Source of the DNA: Neoroseomonas oryzicola
Lineage (GTDB): Bacteria; Pseudomonadota; Alphaproteobacteria; Acetobacterales; Acetobacteraceae
Assembly: GCF_012163135.1 (NCBI RefSeq)
Contig: NZ_JAAVUP010000002.1
Span: 124,001 to 188,000 of the forward strand
Reading direction: 5' to 3'
DNA length: 64,000 nucleotides
Below, one piece after another: positions 1-9,071 of this stretch (position 1 is its first letter; the number at the start of each line of letters is the position of its first letter). The position numbers and the translations under genes are program-made. Under the pieces are notes generated by a model that searched no databases, was not told the DNA's origin, and worked only from the letters and a program-made list of their open reading frames with translations.

Positions 1-2
1 GC

Positions 3-1490
3 GCGCTGTTCGACCCGGTGCGCATCGCGCTCTCGGGCCGTCGGCACGACGTGCGCACCGATGCCCGCGCGCGGTTCGAGCGCGGCCTCGACCCCGCCTT
101 CCTGCCGGATGCGCTGGAGGCGGCGACGCGGATGATCATCGAGCTTTGCGGCGGCGAGGCGAGCGAGATCTCCGAAGCCGGCGCCGAGCCGGCCTGGAAG
201 CGCTCCGCCACGCTGCGCTTCGAGCGCGTGGCGTCCTATGGCGGGCTCGACCTGCCGGCGGGTGAGTCGGTCGCGCGGCTTGAGCGCCTCGGCTTCGCGG
301 TGCAGGCGCGGGATTCGGCGAGCGTGACCGTCGCGGTGCCGTCCTGGCGCAACGACGTCGCCTCCGACCTATCGGCCTATCGCGCCGGCGGCGGGGCGCT
401 GGCGCAGTTCGCGGGGCTGGACCCTGCCCGTGCGGCGAAGGCCGCGGAAGGCTGCGCGGCGATCGAGCCGGAATGCGACCTGGTCGAGGAAGTGCTGCGC
501 CTCGGCGGCCTCGATGCCGTGCCGGCGGTCTCGCTGCCGACGAGCGGCGTCATCCCGCCGGCGGCCTTCACGCCGAAGCAGGCGCGGGCCGCGCTGGCGC
601 GGCGCGTGCTCGCCGCGCGCGGCATGCAGGAAAGCGTGACCTTCGCCTTCATGGAGGCGAAGACCGCGGCCCTGTTCGGCGCCACGCCCGATGCGCTGCG
701 CCTGGTGAACCCGATCGCGGCGGATCTCGACCAGATGCGGCCGACGCCGGTGGCCTCCCTGCTGCTGGCGGCGTCGCGCAACGCGGCGCGCGGCTTCGCC
801 GATGTGGGGCTCGCCGAGCTCGGCGCGGCCTATCGCGACATCACGCCGGACGGGCAGGCCTCGGTCGCCGCGGGCGTGCGGCACGGCGCGACGCCGCGGC
901 ACTGGGCGGAAGCCTCGCGCGGCGTCGATGCCATGGATGCGAAGGGCGATGCGCTGGCGGTGCTCGCCGCGCTTGGCGTGCCGATGGCAGCGCTTCAGGT
1001 CACGGCCGATGCGCCGGGCTTCTACCATCCGGGTCGCTCCGGCGTGGTGCGGCAGGGGCCGAAGACGATTCTCGCCACCTTCGGGGAGATCCACCCCAAG
1101 GTGCTCGAGGCGCTGGACCTCCCCGGTCCGGCGGTGGCCTTCGAGGTCTTCCTCGACGCCGTCGCCGAGCCCAAGCGCCGCAAGAAGGGCGCGCCCGACC
1201 TGCCGGCCTTCCAGCCGCTGCGGCGCGACTTCGCCTTCATCGTCGAGGACAAGGTGACCGCCGAGGCCCTGCTGCGCGCCGCGCGCGGCGCCGACAAGGC
1301 GCTGATCACCGATGTCGTGCTGTTCGACGTCTATCGCGGCAAGGGCGTGCCGGAGGGGTCGAAGAGCCTCGCCATCCAGGTGACGCTGCAGCCGCGCGAG
1401 GCGACGCTGACCGACGCCCAGATCGAGGCCGTGGCCGACCGGGTCGTCGCCGCGGTCGCCAAGGCCACCGGCGCGGTGCTCCGCGCGTGA
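3..1490 (+). CDS. pheT: Phenylalanine--tRNA ligase beta subunit, 3' part
   Basis: This is the C-terminal 495 residues of the beta chain of the heterotetrameric PheRS, which charges tRNA-Phe in the cytoplasm. The reading frame is open to the left edge, so the gene starts outside the window. The first visible residues include TDARARFERGLDP, typical of the B3/B4 core. The last 90 or so residues (from FQPLRRDFAFIVEDKV) form the FDX-ACB anticodon-binding domain, with the usual LFDVYRGKGVPEGSKSLA stretch. The stop codon overlaps the next start as TGATG, so the MFS gene is probably translationally coupled. No lesion is seen in the visible part. The assignment is firm; only the N-terminal tRNA-binding and B1 domains are missing from view. 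Confidence 0.96.
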   Translation, partial: ALFDPVRIALSGRRHDVRTDARARFERGLDPAFLPDALEAATRMIIELCGGEASEISEAGAEPAWKRSATLRFERVASYGGLDLPAGESVARLERLGFAVQARDSASVTVAVPSWRNDVASDLSAYRAGGGALAQFAGLDPARAAKAAEGCAAIEPECDLVEEVLRLGGLDAVPAVSLPTSGVIPPAAFTPKQARAALARRVLAARGMQESVTFAFMEAKTAALFGATPDALRLVNPIAADLDQMRPTPVASLLLAASRNAARGFADVGLAELGAAYRDITPDGQASVAAGVRHGATPRHWAEASRGVDAMDAKGDALAVLAALGVPMAALQVTADAPGFYHPGRSGVVRQGPKTILATFGEIHPKVLEALDLPGPAVAFEVFLDAVAEPKRRKKGAPDLPAFQPLRRDFAFIVEDKVTAEALLRAARGADKALITDVVLFDVYRGKGVPEGSKSLAIQVTLQPREATLTDAQIEAVADRVVAAVAKATGAVLRA

Positions 1491-2665
1491 TGCCGGCGGC
1501 GGACAGCAAGGGCCGGAACCTGGCGCTGCTGTCCGCTTCCATCGTGCTGGTGCTGGCCGTGTGGTTCGCCGGCACGGCGGCGGTGCCGGGGCTGATCGCC
1601 TCGGGGCTCGTCACGCCAGGTCGCGCGGCGCTGCTGACGGCGGCGGTACAGCTTGGCTTCGTCGCGGGAACGCTGGTCAGCGCGGCGTTGTCGCTGGCGG
1701 ACCGGCTCGATCCACGGCGGTTCTACATGGCCTGCGCGCTGGTCGCCGCGGCGGCGACGCTGGCGCAGACGGTGGTGGCGCCGTCAGGCACGGCCGCGGT
1801 CGTCCTGCGCTTCGTCGCCGGGGCGACGATGGCGGGCGTTTACCCGGTCGGGATGAAGCTCGCGGCGTCCTGGGCCAAGGGGGACCTCGGGCTGCTGATC
1901 GGCATCGTGGTGGGGGCGCTGACGCTCGGTTCCGCGCTGCCGCATCTGCTGCCGACGCTGTTGGGTTCGCTCGACTGGCGGGCGGCCTATGGCGGGGCAG
2001 GGGTGCTGGCGGCGGCGGGGGCCTCGCTGGTGCTGGGCTTCCGGCCCGGGCCGCTGCTCGGCGCGCGGCCGCCCTTCCGGCCGGCGCAGATGCTCGAGGC
2101 GTGGCGGAACCCGGGGCTGCGCCTCGCGAACCTCGGGTATCTCGGCCACATGTGGGAACTCTACGCGATGTGGGCCTGGATCGGGGTGTTCCTGGCGGGC
2201 CTGCTCGGGCGGCCGCAGGTGGGGGCCTGGGTGTTCGGCGTTCTGGCCGCCGGCGCCTTGGGCTGCGTCCTGGCGGGCTGGGCGGCGGATCGCTGGAACC
2301 GCGCGCGCGTCGCGGCGGTGTGCATGGTGGTGTCCGGTGCCTGCGCGGCGGCGATCGGGCCGGCGGCGGCCTGGCCGGCGTTCGCGATCGCGATCGCTTT
2401 CATCTGGGGTTTCGCCGTCGTTGCGGATTCGGCACAGTTCTCCGCCTGCATCGTGACCCTCTCGCCGCCCGATTACGTCGGGACCATGCTGACGGTGCAG
2501 ACCTCCATGGGCTTCCTGCTGACGGCCGTGGTCATCGGGGCCTTGCCCTACGCCATGGCGGCGCTGGGTGTCGGCGGGGCCTTCGCCCTGCTGGGCCTGG
2601 GGCCGCTGGTGGGGGCGGTCGCGATGTGGCGGCTGGCGCCTCGGCTGCCGCAAACGCCACGGTAA
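1490..2665 (+). CDS. MFS transporter (CynX/NimT-like)
   Basis: The gene encodes a 391-residue integral inner-membrane protein with about 12 hydrophobic segments, the normal length and shape of a major facilitator permease. The loop after TM2 (SLADRLDPRRF) fits the MFS motif-A position, and a second loop in the other half reads GWAADRWNRARVA. The ATG at 1490 overlaps the pheT stop, and an upstream extension of the frame is only a shadow of pheT. The substrate cannot be read from sequence. The general form (short, few charged loops, VYPVGMKLAASW in the fourth segment) resembles the cyanate/nitroimidazole-type branch of MFS permeases. Coupling to pheT is positional only and says nothing about its role. 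Confidence 0.85.
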   Translation: MPAADSKGRNLALLSASIVLVLAVWFAGTAAVPGLIASGLVTPGRAALLTAAVQLGFVAGTLVSAALSLADRLDPRRFYMACALVAAAATLAQTVVAPSGTAAVVLRFVAGATMAGVYPVGMKLAASWAKGDLGLLIGIVVGALTLGSALPHLLPTLLGSLDWRAAYGGAGVLAAAGASLVLGFRPGPLLGARPPFRPAQMLEAWRNPGLRLANLGYLGHMWELYAMWAWIGVFLAGLLGRPQVGAWVFGVLAAGALGCVLAGWAADRWNRARVAAVCMVVSGACAAAIGPAAAWPAFAIAIAFIWGFAVVADSAQFSACIVTLSPPDYVGTMLTVQTSMGFLLTAVVIGALPYAMAALGVGGAFALLGLGPLVGAVAMWRLAPRLPQTPR

Positions 2666-2767
2666 GGCGGCCGTCTGGCGCCAAGACGCTTTGACTTGGC
2701 TGCCGTCTGCCCTATGTCCCCCCGCAGACAGGGGGGCGCGCCCCGGCCCCACCGCCACCGGATTCCC

Positions 2768-4573
2768 ATGACCGACACCCCGCTCGACCTCATCCGCAAC
2801 TTCTCGATCATCGCCCATATCGACCACGGGAAGTCCACGCTCGCCGATCGTCTGATCCAGGCGACCGGGGCCCTGTCCGCGCGCGAGATGAAGGAACAGG
2901 TGCTCGACAACATGGAGATCGAGCGCGAGCGCGGCATCACCATCAAGGCGCAGACCGTGCGCCTGACCTACCCGGCGAAGGACGGCAAGACCTACGTCCT
3001 GAACCTGATGGACACGCCGGGCCACGTCGACTTCGCCTACGAGGTATCGCGCAGCCTCGCGGCCTGCGAGGGATCGCTGCTGGTTGTCGATGCCTCCCAG
3101 GGCGTCGAGGCACAGACGCTCGCGAACGTCTACCAGGCGATCGATGCGGGGCACGAGATCGTGCCCGTGCTGAACAAGATCGACCTGCCGGCCGCGGAGC
3201 CCGACCGCGTGAAGCAGCAGATCGAGGACGTGATCGGCCTTGATGCCTCCGACGCCGTGATGATCAGCGCCAAGACCGGGCTGAACATCGAAGGCGTGCT
3301 CGAGGCGATCGTGACGCGCCTGCCGCCGCCGAGCGGCGATGCGTCCGCCACCACCAAGGCGCTGCTGGTCGACAGCTGGTACGACGCCTATCTCGGCGTG
3401 GTCATCCTGGTGCGGGTGAAGGACGGCCACCTGAAGAAGGGCCAGCGCATTCGCATGATGTCCTCGGGCTCGGTGCACACCATCGAGCAGGTCGGCGTGT
3501 TCAAGCCGAAGCTGGTGCCCACGGACAGCCTCGGGCCGGGCGAGATGGGCTACGTCACGGCCGCCATCAAGACGGTCGCCGACACCAACGTCGGCGACAC
3601 CATCACCGACGACCGCAACCCGGCGGCCGAGCCGCTGGCGGGCTTCAAGCCCTCCATTCCCGTGGTGTGGTGCGGGCTCTATCCGGTGGATGCGGACGAC
3701 TTCGAGAAGCTGCGGGAATCGCTCGCGAAGCTGCGGCTCAACGACGCCTCCTTCCACTACGAGACGGAGACGTCCGCCGCGCTCGGCTTCGGCTTCCGTT
3801 GCGGCTTCCTCGGGCTGCTGCACCTCGAGATCATCCAGGAACGCCTGTCGCGGGAATTCGACCTCGACCTCATCGCGACGGCGCCGTCCGTCGTCTACAA
3901 GGTGCACCAGACCAACGGCGAGATGTTCGAGCTCCACAACCCGGCCGACATGCCGGACGGCAGCGTGCTCGACCACATCGAGGAGCCGTGGATCAAGGCG
4001 ACCATCATGCTGCCGGACGACTACCTCGGCCCGGTGCTGGCGCTGTGCAACGAACGGCGCGGGCAGCAGGTGGAACTGACCTATGTCGGCGCCCGCGCCA
4101 TGCTGGTCTATCGCCTGCCGCTGAACGAGGTGGTCTTCGACTTCTACGACCGGCTGAAGTCGGTCAGCCGCGGCTATGCATCCTTCGACTACCAGATGGA
4201 CGGGTATTCCGAGGGCGACCTGGTGAAGATCTCGATCCTGGTGAACAACGAGCCGGTGGACGCGCTGTCCTTCATGGCGCATCGCAGCCAGGCCGAGCGG
4301 CGCGGCCGGCAGATCTGCGAGAAGCTGAAGGAGCTGATCCCCCGCCAGCTCTTCAAGATCCCGATCCAGGCGGCGATCGGCGGGCGCGTCATCGCGCGCG
4401 AGACCATCTCCGCCCTGTCCAAGGACGTCACTGCCAAGTGCTACGGCGGCGACATCAGCCGCAAGCGCAAGCTCCTCGAGAAGCAGAAGGAGGGCAAGAA
4501 GCGCATGCGGCAGTTCGGCAAGGTCGAGATCCCGCAATCTGCGTTCATTGCTGCGCTCAAGATGGACGCCTGA
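2768..4573 (+). CDS. lepA: Elongation factor 4 (LepA), back-translocating translation GTPase
   Basis: LepA is a ribosome-associated GTPase that acts in initiation and back-translocation. The protein has 601 residues, close to the usual 600. G1 is AHIDHGKST at residues 16-24, G3 is DTPGHVDF near residue 85, and G4 is NKID near residue 138. EF-G-like domains follow, then the LepA-specific C-terminal domain with [20 protein letters not shown]. The frame stays open upstream to 2696, but homology begins at [19 protein letters not shown], so ATG 2768 is the chosen start. About 100 bp separate it from the MFS gene. The sequence is intact and unremarkable. Confidence 0.97.
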   Translation: MTDTPLDLIRNFSIIAHIDHGKSTLADRLIQATGALSAREMKEQVLDNMEIERERGITIKAQTVRLTYPAKDGKTYVLNLMDTPGHVDFAYEVSRSLAACEGSLLVVDASQGVEAQTLANVYQAIDAGHEIVPVLNKIDLPAAEPDRVKQQIEDVIGLDASDAVMISAKTGLNIEGVLEAIVTRLPPPSGDASATTKALLVDSWYDAYLGVVILVRVKDGHLKKGQRIRMMSSGSVHTIEQVGVFKPKLVPTDSLGPGEMGYVTAAIKTVADTNVGDTITDDRNPAAEPLAGFKPSIPVVWCGLYPVDADDFEKLRESLAKLRLNDASFHYETETSAALGFGFRCGFLGLLHLEIIQERLSREFDLDLIATAPSVVYKVHQTNGEMFELHNPADMPDGSVLDHIEEPWIKATIMLPDDYLGPVLALCNERRGQQVELTYVGARAMLVYRLPLNEVVFDFYDRLKSVSRGYASFDYQMDGYSEGDLVKISILVNNEPVDALSFMAHRSQAERRGRQICEKLKELIPRQLFKIPIQAAIGGRVIARETISALSKDVTAKCYGGDISRKRKLLEKQKEGKKRMRQFGKVEIPQSAFIAALKMDA

Positions 4574-4603
4574 TACGCGTCATCGCGTCTGTGCATGCAA
4601 CCG

Positions 4604-4631
4604 GCCCGCGGCGTTCATGCGCGGCGCGGGC
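4604..4631 (+). terminator. Weak terminator-like hairpin after lepA
   Basis: The arms GCCCGCG (4604-4610) and CGCGGGC (4625-4631) are perfect 7-bp complements 31 bp after the lepA stop, followed by GTTTCCTCCTT. The T-run is short, so termination efficiency is uncertain. Confidence 0.4.
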
Positions 4632-4723
4632 GTTTCCTCCTTGACTCCCGGTGCCTCGGACTTGATTTGCCCCGGTGAAGCGCCGCGGCGCAGATGTGCT
4701 CGTCAAGACCGGGAGAACGCCTC

Positions 4724-5716
4724 ATGACGCAGTTTACGCGCCGCGACGTCGTCGCGGGCCTTTCCGCCATCGCAACCTCGGGACTCGCCGCGCCGGCACT
4801 CGCCCAGGCGGCCTATCCGAGCCGCCCGATCACCATGGTGATCCCCTTCGCCGCCGGCGGCCCCACCGACACGGTGGGGCGCCTGATCGCGCAGGCGATG
4901 AGCGCGGATCTGGGCCAGCCCGTGGTGGTCGAGAATGTCGGCGGCGCGGGCGGCACGCTCGGCGCGCAGCGCGTCGCGGGCGCGCGCCCGGATGGCTATT
5001 CCATCCTGCTGCACCACATCGGCATGGCGACGATCCCGACGCTCTATCGTCGCCTCGCCTATGATCCGGTGAACGGGTTCGAGACGCTCGGCCTCGTCAC
5101 CGAGGTGCCGATGACGCTGATCGCCCGGCGCAACATCGAGGCGAACAGCCTCGCGGAGCTGGTCGCGCTGATCCGCCAGCGCGGGGAGAACCTGAACTAC
5201 GCCAATGCCGGCATCGGCGCGGCGAGCCACCTGTGCGGCCTGCTGCTGATGAAGGCGGTCGACACGCGCATGACGACCGTGCCCTATCGCGGCACCGGCC
5301 CGGCGATGAACGACCTGGTGGCCGGCACGGTCGACATCATGTGCGACCAGACCACCAACACGACCGAGCAGATCCGCGCCGGCACCGTGCGCGCCTTCGC
5401 CGTGACGACCGAACAGCGCGTGGCCGCGCTGCCCGACCTGCCGACCTCGGCCCAGGGCGGCCTGCCGGGCTTCGAGGTCAGCGTGTGGCACGGCCTCTAT
5501 GCGCCCAAGGGGACGCCGGCGCCGATCGTGGCGCGGCTGAACCAGGCGCTGGTGAAGGCGCTGCAGGACGAGGGCATCGCCCGACGCTTCGCCGACCTCG
5601 GCACCGCGCCGGTGGCCGCGGCGCGCGCGACGCCCGAGATTCATCGCCAGTTCTGGCAGGCGGACATCGCCAAGTGGCGTCCGCTGATCCAGGCGGCCGG
5701 GCAGTTCGCCGATTGA
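4724..5716 (+). CDS. Tripartite tricarboxylate transporter receptor (Bug/TctC family)
   Basis: This is a 330-residue periplasmic solute-binding protein of the Bug family, which captures small carboxylates or related anions. The N-terminus MTQFTRRDVVAGLSAIATSG with a following ALAQA site looks like a Tat-type signal peptide. The mature protein begins with YPSRPITMVIPFAAGGPTD, the hallmark first strand and ligand loop of the family. The start was taken at ATG 4724, 8 bases after GGGAGA; an earlier in-frame ATG at 4694 would spoil the signal peptide. No TctA/TctB permease genes are adjacent, which is common for Bug orphans in Acetobacteraceae and Burkholderiales. The ligand is unknown. Confidence 0.92.
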   Translation: MTQFTRRDVVAGLSAIATSGLAAPALAQAAYPSRPITMVIPFAAGGPTDTVGRLIAQAMSADLGQPVVVENVGGAGGTLGAQRVAGARPDGYSILLHHIGMATIPTLYRRLAYDPVNGFETLGLVTEVPMTLIARRNIEANSLAELVALIRQRGENLNYANAGIGAASHLCGLLLMKAVDTRMTTVPYRGTGPAMNDLVAGTVDIMCDQTTNTTEQIRAGTVRAFAVTTEQRVAALPDLPTSAQGGLPGFEVSVWHGLYAPKGTPAPIVARLNQALVKALQDEGIARRFADLGTAPVAAARATPEIHRQFWQADIAKWRPLIQAAGQFAD

Positions 5717-5718
5717 TG

Positions 5719-5757
5719 AAAAAGGGCGCGGCCGCGGGTTGCCCTGCGGCCGCGCCC
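5719..5757. terminator. GC-rich intergenic hairpin with A-tract
   Basis: Five A residues (5719-5723) precede perfect 12-bp arms GGGCGCGGCCGC (5724-5735) and GCGGCCGCGCCC (5746-5757), directly after the Bug receptor stop. There is no T-run on the + strand side. The A-tract would supply U's only for minus-strand transcripts, so it may act as a roadblock or a bidirectional element. A closely similar element lies at 45691-45721. Confidence 0.55.
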
Positions 5758-5778
5758 TGACTATGTTCCGCGCCCTCC

Positions 5779-5869
5779 GGACAGGTGGCCGAGCGGTCGA
5801 AGGCGCGCGCCTGGAAAGTGCGTATACGTCAAAAGCGTATCGAGGGTTCGAATCCCTCCCTGTCCGCCA
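5779..5869 (+). tRNA. tRNA-Ser (anticodon GGA)
   Basis: This is a class II tRNA with a long variable arm. The acceptor stem is GGACAGG (5779-5785) pairing with CCTGTCC (5859-5865), followed by discriminator G and an encoded CCA (5867-5869). The anticodon loop reads CTGGAAA, giving GGA at positions 34-36, so it reads UCC/UCU serine codons. The variable arm pairs ATACG with CGTAT, and the T loop is GGTTCGAATCC. Its 3' end is the attachment site of the integrated element. Confidence 0.96.
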
Positions 5870-5870
5870 G
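5855..5870 (+). repeat. attL: 16-bp direct repeat in the tRNA-Ser 3' end
   Basis: CCTCCCTGTCCGCCAG covers the 3' T-arm and acceptor sequence plus CCA and one more base, and recurs exactly at 18334-18349. The tRNA stays intact because the repeat restores its 3' end. The integrase gene begins 146 bp downstream, as expected for a tRNA-targeting tyrosine recombinase. Confidence 0.88.
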
Positions 5871-5915
5871 AGGCCTCATTCTCACATCCCCCCATCTCCA
5901 CAGAGCGTGCCATAA

Positions 5916-5939
5916 AGCCCCGGAAAACGGGGCTTTTTT
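5916..5939 (+). terminator. Rho-independent terminator after tRNA-Ser
   Basis: The arms AGCCCCG (5916-5922) and CGGGGCT (5928-5934) enclose a GAAAA loop and run into TTTTTT (5934-5939). It lies inside the element, so the integrated DNA supplies its own terminator for the tRNA and shields the integrase from read-through. Confidence 0.88.
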
Positions 5940-6016
5940 CATGTCTGCATCATTCCTGTTGCCTCCCGACTCCACGCCGAATAATGTGGGTCAGTCCGTG
6001 GGTTGGAATTCCAGGC

Positions 6017-7309
6017 ATGGCGCGAGCAGGTGACAGGCTGACGGCAACGCGGGTGAAGTCGCTGCTCGATAAGGGGCAGGTCGGACGGCACCCGGACGGC
6101 AATCGGCTCTACCTCGTGGTCACGGGGAAGGGGCGCGGCTGGTGGATGCTGCGCTACATGGCCGAGACGCGCTCGAAGTCCGGCAAGCCGCTCTCGCGCG
6201 AGATGGGTCTCGGCGCTGCGGATCCCGACAGCGTGGACGGCTACACGCTGGCCGAGGCGCGCGACCGCGCCGACCAGGCGCGCCGGCTGCTGCGGGATGG
6301 CATCGATCCCCTGGCGCAGCGAAAGGCCGATGAGGCGGCGAAGAAGCGCGAAGCAGAGATGCGCCGGACGTTCCGCGAAGCGGCCGAGGCCTGCATTGCG
6401 GCGAAGGCCCCCGAATGGGGCAATGAGAAGCACGCGGCGCAGTGGACCGCGACGCTCACGACCTATGCCTATCCGACGCTCGGGGACCTGCCGGTATCCG
6501 CGATCGCCATGGAGCAGGTGAAGGACGTCCTCGCGCCGATCTGGACCAAGAAGGCCGAGACGGCGAGGCGCGTCCGCGGCCGGATCGAGGCGGTGCTCGA
6601 CTATGCGACCGTCCATGGATGGCGCGAGGGCCCGAACCCGGCGCGGTGGAAGGGCAACCTCGCCCTCGCCCTTGCGAAGAAGAGCAAGGTGGCGAAAGTC
6701 GAGCACCACGCCGCGCTGCCCTGGAAGGAAGTCGGTGCCTTCCTGACCACGCTGCAGGGCCAGAGCGGCACCGCTGCCCGCGCGCTGGAGTTCTTGATCC
6801 TGACCGCCGCCCGCACGGGCGAGGTCATCGGCGCGCGCTGGTCGGAGATCGACTTAGCCGGCGCGGTCTGGACGGTGCCGGCCGATCGGATGAAGGCCGG
6901 CAAGGAGCATCGCATCCCGCTTTCTGCGCAATCGCTGGCCGTCCTGGCGCCGTTCGCCGCTGCGCGCGCCGAGGGGGAGGGGGATGGCTTCGTGTTCCCC
7001 GGGCAGTTCGCCGGGAAGCCTCTCTCGAACATGGCGATGCTGAAGGTGCTTGAGCGGATGAAGCGAACGGACCTGACCGTGCACGGCTTCCGCTCGACGT
7101 TCCGCGATTGGGCTGGCGAGGCGACCCACCACCCGCGCGAGGTGATCGAGCATGCACTTGCCCACCTGCTGAAGGACAAGGCTGAGGCCGCATACGCGCG
7201 CGGCGACCTGTTCCAGAAGCGCATCGCGCTGATGAAGGATTGGGCGGAGTTCTGCAGCAAGGCGCCGGCGACGGTCAGCGAATTGCGCCCGGTGGTGGTG
7301 ACCGCCTGA
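6017..7309 (+). CDS. int: Tyrosine-type site-specific integrase (DUF4102 arm domain)
   Basis: This 430-residue integrase catalyses insertion and excision at tRNA genes. The N-terminal 100 residues (LTATRVKSLLDKGQVGRHPDGNRLYLVV...) form the DUF4102 arm-binding domain, followed by a SAM-like core-binding region and the catalytic domain. The catalytic residues are Arg266 in ARTGEVIGARW, His356 and Arg359 in HGFRSTFRD, His379 or His383 in EHALAH, and Tyr393 in AAYARGD. ATG 6017 is preferred over an upstream in-frame start at 5984 because family homology begins with the MARAGDRLTATRV segment. It reads away from tRNA-Ser, the usual P4-like arrangement. All key residues are present, so it is probably active. 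Confidence 0.95.
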   Translation: MARAGDRLTATRVKSLLDKGQVGRHPDGNRLYLVVTGKGRGWWMLRYMAETRSKSGKPLSREMGLGAADPDSVDGYTLAEARDRADQARRLLRDGIDPLAQRKADEAAKKREAEMRRTFREAAEACIAAKAPEWGNEKHAAQWTATLTTYAYPTLGDLPVSAIAMEQVKDVLAPIWTKKAETARRVRGRIEAVLDYATVHGWREGPNPARWKGNLALALAKKSKVAKVEHHAALPWKEVGAFLTTLQGQSGTAARALEFLILTAARTGEVIGARWSEIDLAGAVWTVPADRMKAGKEHRIPLSAQSLAVLAPFAAARAEGEGDGFVFPGQFAGKPLSNMAMLKVLERMKRTDLTVHGFRSTFRDWAGEATHHPREVIEHALAHLLKDKAEAAYARGDLFQKRIALMKDWAEFCSKAPATVSELRPVVVTA

Positions 7310-7408
7310 CGAGATCCGCGCCGCGGCGGTTCCGCGGCATCTGAGGGCGCCTCGGCGAGTGTTGCGAGCACCGCGCCGAGGCTGACCCCGACCAGCATGG
7401 AGTGAGCC

Positions 7409-7750
7409 ATGAAGACCGAGGCTGAGACGACCACTAGCACGGACGCGGCGATGATCGCCCTGTGCGCCGAGTATCGCGCCGTGCTCGACCGCTACGATGC
7501 GGGAGAAGGTCCCGATGGCAAAGGGCTGTGGGATGACGTGATGCGCCTTCGCAATCGCCTGGAGGAGTGGGAGCCTCAGACTATCGAGGGCGTTGTCGCC
7601 TTGGCGCGGATCGCGATGCACGAAGCGCAGCAGCCGGACGGCTCGGAGAACTTCGGCGACTCCTTCACCGGGGCGTGGCCGGAACTGGTGGTCCGCGGCG
7701 TGCTGCGCGTGGCTGGGCGGGCGCAGATGGGTCGGGGCGTCGGTGGCTAA
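7409..7750 (+). CDS. Hypothetical protein of the element
   Basis: The gene encodes a 113-residue acidic protein with no recognised domain. It begins with a Thr/Glu-rich stretch followed by predicted helices (AAMIALCAEYRAVLDRYDAGEG and LWDDVMRLRNRLEEWEPQTI). GGAG lies 7 bases before ATG 7409. Its 3' end overlaps the likely GTG start of the next gene by 8 bases, which suggests co-translation. The position between integrase and AlpA-like gene is where satellites carry small regulators, but no function can be assigned. Confidence 0.65.
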   Translation: MKTEAETTTSTDAAMIALCAEYRAVLDRYDAGEGPDGKGLWDDVMRLRNRLEEWEPQTIEGVVALARIAMHEAQQPDGSENFGDSFTGAWPELVVRGVLRVAGRAQMGRGVGG

Positions 7751-8342
7751 GAGGCCGGCGAAGGAGGAGGATAAGGAGGCGCCGGCGGCGCCTCCCGCTC
7801 GCATGGCAAGCGGCCGGCGCGGCGCTCCCCGAGTATTCGATGACGCCGCGGCGCTGGCACGAATTGCCGAGTTCCTAGTCGACGGCAAGGCGAAGACTGC
7901 CGCCGAGGCGGCGCGGCTGATCGCGAAGCTAATCGTCCTCGAGAAGGACGGGCCGGCGCCGAAGGTTCCGCGCGGTGAACGTCGTCGAAAGCCCGAGGAG
8001 ACGTCACGCAAGCAGCGCTACGATGCCGAGGTGAAGGCAACACAGAAGCGCCTGGCTCGAAAGTTTGGGCTGGCCCAAGCGGCCCTTCTGGCTGAGGCAA
8101 CGCAGACTGCCAGGGGACGGAAGCGGCAGACTTTGCTCAGTGCTCCGCCGGCGGCCTCTCTAGATCCACGGCGGCAGCAAGCGCTCAGCACTGCCGAGCG
8201 TTTGGAAGAGCTCGCGGACCAAGCTCAGTTGCTCGCCCTTGCACTGCGCGCCGGGGGCTGGGGGACAGAAGCAAACCGGCGTCGCTGGTTGCGGTGGGCA
8301 GACATCCATCTGCGGGCGAATTACTGGCCGCCATTCGAGTAG
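7743..8342 (+). CDS. Hypothetical basic protein of the element
   Basis: This 199-residue, Lys/Arg/Ala-rich protein is taken from a GTG at 7743 that overlaps the upstream gene; ATG 7803 is a shorter alternative. The stretch VFDDAAALARIAEFLVDGK and the following AAEAARLIAKLIV are predicted helical and may hold a helix-turn-helix, but I see no clear motif. The region that follows is strongly basic (RRKPEETSRKQR, QKRLARKF), consistent with nucleic-acid binding. No family is recognised. A 101-bp gap without ORFs separates it from the AlpA-like gene. Confidence 0.6.
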   Translation: MAKRPAKEEDKEAPAAPPARMASGRRGAPRVFDDAAALARIAEFLVDGKAKTAAEAARLIAKLIVLEKDGPAPKVPRGERRRKPEETSRKQRYDAEVKATQKRLARKFGLAQAALLAEATQTARGRKRQTLLSAPPAASLDPRRQQALSTAERLEELADQAQLLALALRAGGWGTEANRRRWLRWADIHLRANYWPPFE

Positions 8343-8443
8343 CCGCCCCATAAGTGGCGAATTATGGGGCGCGGACTTAGGCCCTGCTTTCCACAGATTG
8401 CCCCCTGTCGCAGCGCGCAAGAGCGCCAGCCACAGGAGGTGTT

Positions 8444-8722
8444 GTGTCGCATCCCGCCGGAGAAGAGACGCTCCCGCGTGCCACCGTTCTCGCGATGGCG
8501 CGCCCTTCGGATCCCCCGTCCGCGGCCGTGTCGGCGTTCCAGAACATCCAGCAGGCCGCCCGTTGGAGTGGCCGATCCGACGAGACGCTCTATCGCTGGA
8601 TCGCCGCGGGCAAGCTGAAGGCATTCAAGGTCGGACGCTCGACCGTCGTGAAGACGGATGATCTGCTGGCGCTCCTGACTGCGACGCCCGTCCGCCTCGT
8701 CCGGAAAGCCCGCGCGGCATGA
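8444..8722 (+). CDS. AlpA/excisionase-like helix-turn-helix protein
   Basis: This 92-residue DNA-binding protein carries an HTH_17/MerR-type helix-turn-helix: FQNIQQAARWSGRSDETLYR then WIAAGKLKAFKVGR and a wing with VVKTDDLLALL. This fold is shared by excisionases and by AlpA activators of cryptic integrases. The start is GTG 8444, 3 bases after a strong AGGAGGT (8434-8440); the N-terminal 30 residues are variable. Its stop overlaps the next ATG (ATGA), linking it to the virion-like genes. Its probable role is as recombination directionality factor or activator of the element. Confidence 0.8.
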   Translation: MSHPAGEETLPRATVLAMARPSDPPSAAVSAFQNIQQAARWSGRSDETLYRWIAAGKLKAFKVGRSTVVKTDDLLALLTATPVRLVRKARAA

Positions 8723-9069
8723 CGACGCGAGCCTTCTCAGCCTCGCGCGTCGGGCAGAACTTCGAAGCCGTCGCGGTGTCCTGGGCCGGTCTCCTGAACG
8801 GAGATGACGGCGCGCCCTTCGAGATGCCCTCCGGTCGCCAGCCCTCCGTGCACTTCGCCGGCACGTTCGGCGCCGGTGGGGCGATCGTCTTCGAGGGCAG
8901 CAACGACGGGACGAACTACGTCACCCTCAACGACACGGGCGGGACGACGATCAGCAAGACTTCGGCCGCGCTGGTCGCAGTACGCGAGGTGCCGCGCTAC
9001 GTCCGGCCGCGCGTGACCGCGGGCGACGGGACCACGACGCTGGTCTGCACGATGACGATGGGGCGCTGA
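8719..9069 (+). CDS. Phage virion-associated (decoration-like) beta-rich protein
   Basis: The gene encodes 116 residues, almost all predicted beta-strand. The motif FEGSNDGTNYVTLNDTGG followed by a VREVPRYVRPRVTAGDGT segment is a pattern I associate with small proteins in virion clusters of tailed phages, usually near scaffold and internal virion genes. It starts at ATG 8719 inside the previous stop. A structural or decoration function is an inference from that resemblance and from the neighbours. No capsid gene accompanies it here, which is unusual. Confidence 0.6.
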   Translation: MTTRAFSASRVGQNFEAVAVSWAGLLNGDDGAPFEMPSGRQPSVHFAGTFGAGGAIVFEGSNDGTNYVTLNDTGGTTISKTSAALVAVREVPRYVRPRVTAGDGTTTLVCTMTMGR

Positions 9070-9071
9070 CC

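Noticed and set aside
1784..4537. 917-residue open frame antisense to the MFS and lepA genes
   Set aside because: It is a GC-rich shadow frame: His/Arg/Asp-biased with no domain, fully covered by lepA and the MFS gene.
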